A stretch of DNA of 64,000 bases, taken from assembly GCF_001561995.1 (NCBI RefSeq), contig NZ_LLWC01000008.1, forward strand, positions 248,001 to 312,000, in the 5' to 3' direction. Below, piece after piece: positions 25,479 through 32,919 of this stretch. The position numbers and the translations under genes were made by a program. Origin of the DNA: Polycladidibacter hongkongensis (GTDB lineage Bacteria; Pseudomonadota; Alphaproteobacteria; Rhizobiales; Stappiaceae). The notes under the pieces were generated by a model, which was given only the letters and a program-made list of their open reading frames with translations, did no database searches and had not been told where the DNA came from. Within the stretch, counting starts at the first letter, position 1. Every line of letters starts with the position of its first letter.

Positions 25479-26693
25479 ATGAGCGACACATGCGCTGAGC
25501 TACCAAAGAAGACATTTGCCAGTGCGGTGAAGGCAGCAACCCTCGGGGCGATGGCTCTGCTGGCTGGCTGCATGAACGCACCTATTTATGAAGGCCCAAG
25601 CGGGCAAGAGCGCGTGATCGAGCCCGTCGCAACCGGCCAGACCATTGGCGGTGGTCAAGTGCACGTCGCCTTGCTGCTACCCTATTCGGGACAAATGCAA
25701 GGCTCAGCCTCGGTTGCCTCTACGTTTGAAAACGCTGCACGAATGGCGCTCGCCGATTTCCAAGGCGCTGATATCAAGCTGTTGGTCAAGGATACCCAAG
25801 GTACACAGGCAGGGGCAGAATTTGCTGCGCAAGCCGCAATTGCTGAAGGTGCCGAGTTGATTATCGGCCCTGTTTACTCGCAGGCGGTGCGCGGTGCATC
25901 TATGGTGGCCCGACGCTCCAACGTACCGATTATCGGGTTCTCCTCAGATACCAATGTAGCTGCCCCAGGAACCTACCTGCTCAGCTTCCTGCCCGAATCC
26001 GATGTAAATCGCATTGTTTCCTTTGCACACGAGCAAGAGCGCAGCTCCTATGCGGCGCTGCTACCAAATAACTCGTACGGCGCTGTGGTGGAAGCTGCCT
26101 TCCGCCAAGCTGTTGGCCGTGTAGGTGGCCGGATTGTCACCATCGAGCGTTATGCGCCCGGTAATGCGGAAGACATTCGGGCCCGCGTGAACAATCTGAG
26201 CAGCATCGTTTCGCAGGTTGATTCGCTTTATATTCCAGAGGGCGGTGGTGTTCCTCCCTTTGTTATGCAGGTCTTGACCGAAAAAGGCGCTTCAACCGGC
26301 GCTGTTAAGCTGTTGGGCTCTGGCCTTTGGAATACCAGCGACATGATGAAAACACCGGTCATGGCAGGCAGCTGGTTCCCTGCGCCGGATAACAGCAATT
26401 ATGACCGCTTTGCTGGTCGCTATCAGCAGGCCTACGGGGTAGCGCCGCCGCGCAATGCGTCTCTGGCTTATGATGCAACCATTCTGGCTGCCGGCCTTGT
26501 CCGTTCCGCAGGTATGGATCGCTTCTCCCAGCGTGTGTTGACAAATGCCGACGGTTTCCTTGGTATTGATGGGGTGTTCCGCTTCCAGCCTAACGGGCGG
26601 AACGAGCGCGGTCTTGCTATCTATGAAATCAATGGACGAGGTGATGCAAAAGTGGCTTCACCAGCACCGCGCACGTTCTCCAAGCACTTCTAG
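25479..26693 (+). CDS. LpoA-like penicillin-binding protein activator lipoprotein
   Basis: Lipoprotein of about 404 residues. The signal peptide ends in the lipobox LLAG-C, so it should be attached to a membrane, probably the outer one. The rest is a periplasmic-binding-protein type I fold: VALLLPYSGQMQGSA, IIGPVYSQAVRGASMVARR, VPIIGFSSD, LGSGLWN. This fold in the same rsmI/yraN neighbourhood corresponds to E. coli LpoA, which activates PBP1A. An amino-acid ABC binding protein is an alternative, but no transporter genes adjoin. ATG at 25479 is preceded by GGGG-A; ends at a strong terminator. Confidence 0.82.
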   Translation: MSDTCAELPKKTFASAVKAATLGAMALLAGCMNAPIYEGPSGQERVIEPVATGQTIGGGQVHVALLLPYSGQMQGSASVASTFENAARMALADFQGADIKLLVKDTQGTQAGAEFAAQAAIAEGAELIIGPVYSQAVRGASMVARRSNVPIIGFSSDTNVAAPGTYLLSFLPESDVNRIVSFAHEQERSSYAALLPNNSYGAVVEAAFRQAVGRVGGRIVTIERYAPGNAEDIRARVNNLSSIVSQVDSLYIPEGGGVPPFVMQVLTEKGASTGAVKLLGSGLWNTSDMMKTPVMAGSWFPAPDNSNYDRFAGRYQQAYGVAPPRNASLAYDATILAAGLVRSAGMDRFSQRVLTNADGFLGIDGVFRFQPNGRNERGLAIYEINGRGDAKVASPAPRTFSKHF

Positions 26694-26700
26694 TGTAAGC

Positions 26701-26760
26701 GGACCGAGCAAGCTCGGACTTTATACTTGATAAAAAGGCCCGACCTGTGCGGGCCTTTTT
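26701..26760 (+). terminator. Tandem hairpins, second a strong intrinsic terminator
   Basis: First hairpin CCGAGC-AA-GCTCGG at 26704-26717. Second at 26732-26760: A5-GGCCCG, loop ACCTGTG, CGGGCC-T5, a classical rho-independent terminator for the LpoA-like gene. The A-run on the other side would also allow minus-strand use. Confidence 0.92.
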
Positions 26761-26872
26761 ATTTGTCTGATGCGACTGCATGCGCTTAACAAAACTCGCT
26801 ACAAACCATGGAAAGCGATGGCAATTTGCTCTAGGAAAGAGCGAAGACCTCAATTGCTGGAGTTTGCCGCGT

Positions 26873-28093
26873 ATGTTGGCCGGAAAACGCATTGCTCTGA
26901 TTATTACCGGTGGAATAGCCGCTTACAAATCGCTCGATCTTATCCGCCGGTTACAAGAACGGGGCGCTAAAGTCCGTGCAATAATGACAGAAGGCGCATG
27001 CCAGTTCGTCACGCCACTTGCTGTGGGTGCGCTTACCGGGGATCAAGTCTTCACAAAGCTGTTTGATCGCGCAGCCGAGCATGATGTCGGGCATATCCGC
27101 CTTTCCCGTGAAGCTGATTTGATCGTGGTTGCTCCGGCAACAGCCAACACCATGGCTAAGCTTGCCAATGGTTTGGCAGATAATCTCGCCACTTGTGTGT
27201 TGCTCGCCACTGATAAGCCTGTGCTTATGGCTCCGGCCATGAACAGCCGCATGTGGGCCCATCCGGCAACACAGAGAAACCTTGCACAGTTACAGGCCGA
27301 TGGCGTGCGATTTGTTGGCCCCTCAGCGGGCGAGATGGCAGAGAAAAATGAAGCAGGTGTTGGGCGCATGGCAGAGCCGCTGGAGATAGTCGCCGCCGTC
27401 GAACAGCACTTTGCCAACCGTAGCGGCGCGCTAAACGGCAAGCACGTGCTGATTACCGCTGGCCCGACACATGAGCCCATTGACCCGGTCCGCTACATCG
27501 CCAACCGGTCCTCGGGAAAGCAGGGTTATGCACTGGCTGAAGCAGCGCTCAAGCAAGGCGCAGAGGTGACACTGATCTCGGGGCCGGTGGGCCTTCAAGC
27601 GCCCTCTGGGGCGAAGCTTATCAAGGTAGAAACCGCACAGCAGATGCAAGATGCTGTAAATGAGGCGCTACCGGCAGATATCGCCATCATGGCCGCAGCT
27701 GTAGCGGATTGGCGCACCAGTGCCAACGCGCAAGAGAAGATGAAAAAGGACGGCACAGGCTCCTTGCCTGTGCTGCACTTAACAGAAAATCCAGATATTC
27801 TACGTGGTATCGGGCATCTACGTGCAAACCGGCCACAGCTGGTCATCGGCTTTGCAGCTGAAACGCAAAACCTTTTGCAAAATGCCCGCTCAAAGCTGGA
27901 GCGCAAAGGCGCGGATATGATAGTTGCCAATGATGTTAGTGCACAGCACAATGTCATGGGTGGTGATAGCAATACCGTGCATTTGGTGACAGCCGGGGGG
28001 GTAGAGAGCCTGCCTAAACTATCAAAGCAGGAGGCTGCAGAGCGGATCATCTCGGTAATCGCAAAGAATCTCCAGCCAAAAACAAGCAGCTAG
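26873..28093 (+). CDS. coaBC: Bifunctional phosphopantothenoylcysteine decarboxylase/synthetase CoaBC
   Basis: Two consecutive steps of coenzyme A synthesis, about 406 residues. CoaC (about 1-185) binds FMN: ALIITGGIAAYKSLDLIRRL, catalytic His in AEHDVGHIRLSREADLIVVAPATANTMAK-type region, APAMNSRMW. CoaB (about 190-400): VLITAGPTHEPIDPVRYIANRSSGKQGY, MAAAVADWR, KL..NPDIL. The substrate flap reads MAEKNEAGVGRMAEP, without the Cys of E. coli CoaBC (Cys158). ATG at 26873 has GGAG about eleven bases upstream. Its last four bases overlap convergent mmcB. Confidence 0.95.
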   Translation: MLAGKRIALIITGGIAAYKSLDLIRRLQERGAKVRAIMTEGACQFVTPLAVGALTGDQVFTKLFDRAAEHDVGHIRLSREADLIVVAPATANTMAKLANGLADNLATCVLLATDKPVLMAPAMNSRMWAHPATQRNLAQLQADGVRFVGPSAGEMAEKNEAGVGRMAEPLEIVAAVEQHFANRSGALNGKHVLITAGPTHEPIDPVRYIANRSSGKQGYALAEAALKQGAEVTLISGPVGLQAPSGAKLIKVETAQQMQDAVNEALPADIAIMAAAVADWRTSANAQEKMKKDGTGSLPVLHLTENPDILRGIGHLRANRPQLVIGFAAETQNLLQNARSKLERKGADMIVANDVSAQHNVMGGDSNTVHLVTAGGVESLPKLSKQEAAERIISVIAKNLQPKTSS

Positions 28094-28575
28094 TAGCCGG
28101 ATAGCTCCACCCGCTCTGGATCGAGTATGTCGTGAAGCTTGTTGGTTATTTGCTTCATGGCGCGCAGGGTTACAGATTTGCGCCGCGCTGCACTTAGCTT
28201 GTGTAAGGGTGCAGGCCTAACCTCTTCAGCCCCATAGGCATCTGCTATTATTAACCCTGCATCGGCAGGAAACGCCTGCAAAGGCACATCTGCAAGCGTA
28301 GCGAAGGAAATTTGGTCGCAATAATCGCGGTACTCTGGCCATTTTTGATCGGCGCGCAAATCCTCAAGTGAGGATTTAATCTCGATGATCCAAATCTCGC
28401 CTTTGTCGTTCAAGCAAAAAATATCGGCACGTCGCCCGTTTGCAAGGATGATCTCGCAGGCACTAAACCAGCCTAGCCTACGCAGATACCGCTGCACCCC
28501 TCGCTGCACTGCGAGGGCGCGCTCTGATTGTCGTCCATCAATCAGCGGATTATTTAAACGAATGCGATTTGCCAA
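28090..28575 (-). CDS. mmcB: MmcB family DNA repair protein
   Basis: 161-residue protein with a PD-(D/E)xK nuclease-like core: RRADIFCLNDKGEIWIIEIKSSLEDLRADQKW contains D, E-x-K and the downstream basic segment. In Caulobacter MmcB is SOS-induced and protects against mitomycin C. TTG start with AGAGAGG upstream. I see no GTTC-N7-GTTC box in its leader, so LexA control is not evident here. Stop codon interlocks with coaBC (shared CTAG). Confidence 0.85.
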   Translation of the reverse strand: MANRIRLNNPLIDGRQSERALAVQRGVQRYLRRLGWFSACEIILANGRRADIFCLNDKGEIWIIEIKSSLEDLRADQKWPEYRDYCDQISFATLADVPLQAFPADAGLIIADAYGAEEVRPAPLHKLSAARRKSVTLRAMKQITNKLHDILDPERVELSGY

Positions 28576-28648
28576 GGGGTGCCTCTCTTACTGCTAAGCA
28601 AATTAAGCCTAACACATCATCAGCACCCCTCGCAGCAGTCTAAGCTGG

Positions 28649-30019
28649 TTAATCGCTCGAGGCGGGTTTGCGCTTCAAATAACCACCTGTACCGCCACTG
28701 CTTGGTGCGCTAGAGCTTTTGTTGGCCTCGCTTTGCCGCCGCACAAAAGGCTTGGCCTTTGACTTTGGCTTGCTGGCTTGCTTTGCCTGAGCGTCTGGGC
28801 GTGCCGTCGATTTCTTCTTCGGGCTCGCCCCAGCCTTTTTGCTCTGGCCGTTAAACTTGCGGATAGACTTTGGCTCTTGATCAGATGGGAAGAAGGTAAA
28901 CCCCTCCATTTCGGGGATCTTCTGTTTGATCAGAGACTGAATTTGCTGCAGCATCCCGCGTTCTTGCGGTGTGCAGAAAGAAATCGCCGTGCCGCTCGCT
29001 CCCGCTCGCGCCGTGCGGCCAATGCGGTGCACATAGTTTTCGGCGACATTAGGCATATCCCAGTTAATCACGTGTGTGATGTCGGAGATGTCGATCCCGC
29101 GCGCAGCCACATCGGTCGCCACAAGATAGCGCACCCGCCCGGCTGTAAAGGCTTGCAGGGTGGTGTTGCGCGCCATCTGGTTCATATCGCCTTGTAGCAC
29201 GGCAGAGGGCAGCTCTAATGCAGAAAGTTCCTTGCCAAGCCAAACGGCACCGCGCTTGGTCAACGTGAAGATCAGCGCCTTGCGGCAATCTTCTTGTGCA
29301 AGAATACTCTTCAACAACTCAAGCTTCTGCGTGCTTTCTACATGGGCGATGAGCTGGTCAGCTTTGTCTGCGGTCGCTGTCGGCGGCGTTACGTCAATGC
29401 GTTCTGGCTTATGCAGATAGCGTTGCGCCAACTTGGCGATCTCGCTTGGCATTGTTGCAGAAAACAGCAGGGTTTGCCGCTTCTTGGGAAGAAGGTAAGC
29501 GATTTCCTCCAGTTCGGCGATAAACCCCATGTCGAGCATCTGGTCAGCTTCATCCAGAACAAAGACTTCAAGCTCATCAAAGTGGACTTTACCGCGTTTA
29601 TGAAGGTCAAGTAAGCGCCCGGGTGTTGCGACAAGGACATCAAGCCCCCGCTCCAGAGCGCGCTGTTGTGTTACAATCGGCACACCACCAACCGCGCTAC
29701 CGACATACATTTTTAAACGGCCGCAATAGGCCTTGACGTTCTTAGTCGTTTGTTCTGCTAACTCACGGGTTGGCGAGAGAATTAATGCCCGAACGCCGCG
29801 CGGCGCTGCTCTAAACCTGCTTTCATGCAAGCGTTGTAGCAACGGCACTGCAAAGGCGGCAGTTTTGCCGGTGCCCGTTTGTGCAAGGCCCAGTAGGTCT
29901 TTGCCCGCAAGAATAGGAGGAATAGCAGCGGATTGAATAGGTGTTGGTTCCTTGTACTCCATCCGCTCCAAGGCCAACTGGAAGATACGTGTCACACCAA
30001 GCGTGTCGAAGTTGCTCAA
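28649..30019 (-). CDS. DEAD-box RNA helicase, RhlE-like
   Basis: ATP-dependent RNA helicase of about 456 residues. All core motifs are present: Q motif (EPTPIQSAAIP), AQTGTGKTAAF, PTRELAEQ, VLDEADQMLDMGF, LFSATMP, VATDVAARGIDI and HRIGRTARAG. The final 80 residues are lysine-, serine- and proline-rich and likely bind RNA. I start at a TTG at 30019 with AGGG eight bases upstream (MSNFDTLGV); an upstream ATG at 30076 would add unusual residues. RhlE is the closest subfamily; RhlB-type roles cannot be excluded. Confidence 0.93.
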   Translation of the reverse strand: MSNFDTLGVTRIFQLALERMEYKEPTPIQSAAIPPILAGKDLLGLAQTGTGKTAAFAVPLLQRLHESRFRAAPRGVRALILSPTRELAEQTTKNVKAYCGRLKMYVGSAVGGVPIVTQQRALERGLDVLVATPGRLLDLHKRGKVHFDELEVFVLDEADQMLDMGFIAELEEIAYLLPKKRQTLLFSATMPSEIAKLAQRYLHKPERIDVTPPTATADKADQLIAHVESTQKLELLKSILAQEDCRKALIFTLTKRGAVWLGKELSALELPSAVLQGDMNQMARNTTLQAFTAGRVRYLVATDVAARGIDISDITHVINWDMPNVAENYVHRIGRTARAGASGTAISFCTPQERGMLQQIQSLIKQKIPEMEGFTFFPSDQEPKSIRKFNGQSKKAGASPKKKSTARPDAQAKQASKPKSKAKPFVRRQSEANKSSSAPSSGGTGGYLKRKPASSD

Positions 30020-30090
30020 AACTGTTACCCTGTGTTTGAACAGATAAAAAGGAGAATGAAACCAAGGGAATTTCACTGATTTCTACTCGT

Positions 30091-30107
30091 GCTGCTTACA
30101 AAGCAGC
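30091..30107. repeat. Inverted repeat between helicase and arsR
   Basis: GCTGCTT-ACA-AAGCAGC, a perfect seven-base-arm inverted repeat about 70 bases upstream of the helicase start, in the divergent helicase/arsR spacer. It may form a 5' leader hairpin or an operator. Confidence 0.4.
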
Positions 30108-30239
30108 ATTACCTGAACGGCAAGCACTTGTCGCCCAAAATGTTAGTCCCGAAGCAGAAATTGGTGACATCACTCGGTAGATTTATTGCGGGATTACCCA
30201 ATTTATACGTGCAATCGATCAAAACTATTCAATTAGACC

Positions 30240-30282
30240 CTTTACGTCACTGAAATGTAAAGTTAGTTGTATCACTCAACTA
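30240..30282. promoter_or_regulatory. Two inverted repeats upstream of arsR, candidate operators
   Basis: CTTTAC-N11-GTAAAG (30240-30262) and TAGTTG-N7-CAACTA (30264-30282) sit end to end just before the ArsR-family gene (start 30305). This is the usual location for autorepression by such proteins. Binding is inferred from position and symmetry only. Confidence 0.5.
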
Positions 30283-30304
30283 TGTGCCAACAGAGGACAA
30301 ATCG

Positions 30305-30637
30305 TTGAACCAAATGGACATCACTCAACTTGAAGAAAATGCGGAACAGGCCGCCAAGTTGTTGACATCAATGGCCCACCCTAAAAGACTGATGGTATTG
30401 TGTAAATTGCTTCAGGGAGAATGCGCTGTGGGGGAATTGGCGCAAGAGGTAAACCTGAGCCAATCTGCACTTAGTCAGCACCTAGCCAAAATGCGTGCCA
30501 ACAGCTTGGTGGCAACGCGGCGCAGCGCGCAAACCATCTACTACTCTCTAGCAAGTGCCGAAGTTGAAGCAATCTTGACGACGCTTTACGACCTGTACTG
30601 CGCGCCAGAGGCAGAACAAAACAAAAGCCTTTGCTAA
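30305..30637 (+). CDS. ArsR-family repressor, SqrR/BigR persulfide-sensor-like
   Basis: Winged-helix repressor of about 110 residues: MAHPKRLMVLCKLLQGE, VNLSQSALSQHLAKMRANSLV, RRSAQTIYYSL. It lacks the metal-binding ELCVCDL box of ArsR. Two cysteines, Cys33 in LMVLC and Cys99 in LYDLYC, are 66 residues apart, the same spacing as the redox pair Cys41/Cys107 of SqrR that forms a tetrasulfide with reactive sulfur. Start taken at a TTG (30305) with GAGG upstream; GTG 30284 and ATG 30314 are alternatives. Extra Cys40 and Cys110 are present. Converges on the DedA fusion gene with a five-base gap. Confidence 0.8.
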   Translation: MNQMDITQLEENAEQAAKLLTSMAHPKRLMVLCKLLQGECAVGELAQEVNLSQSALSQHLAKMRANSLVATRRSAQTIYYSLASAEVEAILTTLYDLYCAPEAEQNKSLC

Positions 30638-30642
30638 ACAAT

Positions 30643-32664
30643 CTACTTTGCCTCCTGTTGGGGAGAGGCAAGGATAATTTTTGTGCCGTCTTCGCGCCAT
30701 TTCAAGCCCACAACTGGCAATCCATGGAACATGCCCTCCAGTTTTGCAGGTTGTTTTTCTTGTTTCACGCCGGAGAACTCGCCCAAGAGGCGGATCGCTT
30801 CTTCGCCCTGAACGGCACCAACAAAAAGAACACTCGCAGCAGCATCCTGTTTTTTAAAAATCTTAAAGTTCGTGGCCCATAGCCACAGCACATCTCTGTG
30901 ATCGGCATCGGTCTCGCGTACCAGAATAAGGGCAGGCAAATTGCCCAGATTGGTAAGCAGCAATGGCGGCAGCTTCGCAGCCGGAGTTGAACCTTGAACA
31001 AATCCAGTCACTGAAGGTAGGGACCAGCGCTCAGCTGGCTCCCAACCTTGCGCACTCAGGTTTTCCTGCAGTTCCTCTGGCGTGCCCAGCCATTGCAATA
31101 CTAAGGGCTCTTTCAATTCACCGGAGAGTGAAATCCGGCGGGGTGCAACTTCGCTCCAGCCACCGTCAATCCAGTCTGCCTCGGTCATGTATCGCAGTTC
31201 GACCCGCGGTGCGTAGCGCTTTTGAGCGCTAGAAAAATTAGTGTAGATGTGTAACCCGCCAACAAGGGCCAGCACCAGCCCAACCAGCAGACCGAGCGAG
31301 GTGCGTGCAACTTTCTCGTTGTGAATATGACCAAAGACAAATGCAAAGGCCCCGACAATCGCCGTGGCGAACAGCCCGCCCGCCAAAACATCCGAAAGCC
31401 AATGCTCTCCCAGGTAGATGCGTGAGAAGCCAATAAGGATGGTGTAAATGGCGACAGCGGAGTAAATAAGAGCTTTGCTGCGACGGCTTCGTTCATGGGC
31501 CACCAGCACTGCTAATGTGCCCATCAGCACGGTTGTCACGGTGGTGTGCCCAGCAAATGGGGAAAGCACATCGGGGCTTATTCCGGCGCTCAAAGCATGG
31601 CCGCGCGAAAACAATCCGCGCATTAACACCACAAAGCCAAGTGAACTTGCTATGGAAATTGCAAGGCCAATCGCACGCCGCCAGGCTTTTCGGCCGGTGA
31701 GGTAGATAGCGGCTGAGGCCGCAACACAGGCGCTGACCACCCCACTTGCAAGCATTGATAGCGCAATCATCACTTCATCCAGCCAAGGTGTGCGCGCTAC
31801 CTCGAAGAAATTGTAGATCGCCAAATCAGCCCGCACCATAGTTGAGCCTGTCGCAATCGCTCCGATGATCCAAAAGCTGAGTGGCAGGCATAACAGCAAG
31901 ACCGCTGCCGAGACCAGCATACCAACAGAACGCGGGTTTTCCGGGTCGTAGGTCTTTGCCATCCATTGCGACAGCCGGTCAGGGCGGCCCGCTAACCAAT
32001 TAACAAAAGCCTGATGCGAGCCCGCAAGAATGGGCAGGAGGAAAAGGATAAGCCAGCGTACCAGCACCAGCGCCACAAACAACGCGAGGCAGAGCGCCCC
32101 CAAAACAATGGCAAGCCGGGTATCGATCTCGCCAATGGCAAATAGCGCTGAACCCGCCAACACGCCGGGCACCAAATGCAGCGCTGACCAAGCGAATGCG
32201 GAAGTCACATTAAACACGGAAAAGCGTACAAAATTCATGTCTGCCATACCGGCAATGCCGGGCACGACAGACTTCACGCCAGGTACAAAGCGGCCAATGA
32301 ATATGCTTTTACCCCCATGTTCTGCAAAATAGTCTTCTCCGCGCTTGAGCCATTCGGGGTATTTGTTCAGCGGCCAAAGATTGCGCAGGCGATCCTTGAA
32401 AGTGTAGCCAACCCAATAGGAAATAGCATCGCCTGTCACCGCTCCTGCTGTCGTCCATACAAACAGGGGCCAAAAACTGAGCTCTCCCAGGCCGATGAGG
32501 GTTCCAGCGCCAACCAGCACAACGGTGCTTGGGAAGAACAGCCCCACCAGAAACAGCGCTTCGCCCATGGCCACAAAGAAACAGATAAAGCCCGCAAAGG
32601 CCGGATTCGCAGCAATAAACGCGACGATTTGGTCAAGAAAGGCACTAATGAAATCAGTTGGCAC
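30643..32664 (-). CDS. DedA-PAP2-LssY_C fusion membrane protein
   Basis: 673-residue polytopic protein with three modules. The DedA part (about 1-210) has GLFFPSTVVLVGAG, the re-entrant G-x-SxWVGY region and FIGRFVPGVKSVVPGIAGM. The PAP2 phosphatase part (about 240-460) keeps SRIYLGEHWLSDVLAG, but the earlier motifs are weakened: MRGLFSRGH in place of K-x6-RP and FAGHTT in place of PSGH. The C-terminal LssY_C domain (about 485-665) is soluble. DedA proteins act as lipid flippases or scramblases and PAP2 enzymes dephosphorylate lipid pyrophosphates, so polyprenyl phosphate recycling is plausible. GTG start with GGAAGAG. Confidence 0.88.
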   Translation of the reverse strand: MPTDFISAFLDQIVAFIAANPAFAGFICFFVAMGEALFLVGLFFPSTVVLVGAGTLIGLGELSFWPLFVWTTAGAVTGDAISYWVGYTFKDRLRNLWPLNKYPEWLKRGEDYFAEHGGKSIFIGRFVPGVKSVVPGIAGMADMNFVRFSVFNVTSAFAWSALHLVPGVLAGSALFAIGEIDTRLAIVLGALCLALFVALVLVRWLILFLLPILAGSHQAFVNWLAGRPDRLSQWMAKTYDPENPRSVGMLVSAAVLLLCLPLSFWIIGAIATGSTMVRADLAIYNFFEVARTPWLDEVMIALSMLASGVVSACVAASAAIYLTGRKAWRRAIGLAISIASSLGFVVLMRGLFSRGHALSAGISPDVLSPFAGHTTVTTVLMGTLAVLVAHERSRRSKALIYSAVAIYTILIGFSRIYLGEHWLSDVLAGGLFATAIVGAFAFVFGHIHNEKVARTSLGLLVGLVLALVGGLHIYTNFSSAQKRYAPRVELRYMTEADWIDGGWSEVAPRRISLSGELKEPLVLQWLGTPEELQENLSAQGWEPAERWSLPSVTGFVQGSTPAAKLPPLLLTNLGNLPALILVRETDADHRDVLWLWATNFKIFKKQDAAASVLFVGAVQGEEAIRLLGEFSGVKQEKQPAKLEGMFHGLPVVGLKWREDGTKIILASPQQEAK

Positions 32665-32919
32665 GTCGCTCTTCCGTGTTGTTTAAGGCGGTTGGCTTGG
32701 CACACAGTTCAAACACACCGCGCGCGCCCGCTCGTTCATTTGGCAACTCAACATCGGCGGCGCAAGGGCCTTGGTTGTTTTAACGAGTTACTTTGGGGGA
32801 AATTATAGGTCAAAAAATGCTCTGCGCGTACGTTTGCAACTGATATTTGACAGATGCTAAGGCAGCGCGCTTGAATAGGCTTCATTCTAGCGATGTAACT
32901 TTGTCTGTAGCGAGCGCCT
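32665..32919. other. Divergent spacer between DedA fusion and pap
   Basis: 255 bases holding the promoters of the DedA-PAP2-LssY gene and the polyphosphate kinase gene. No coding sequence or clear operator is visible to me. Confidence 0.3.
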
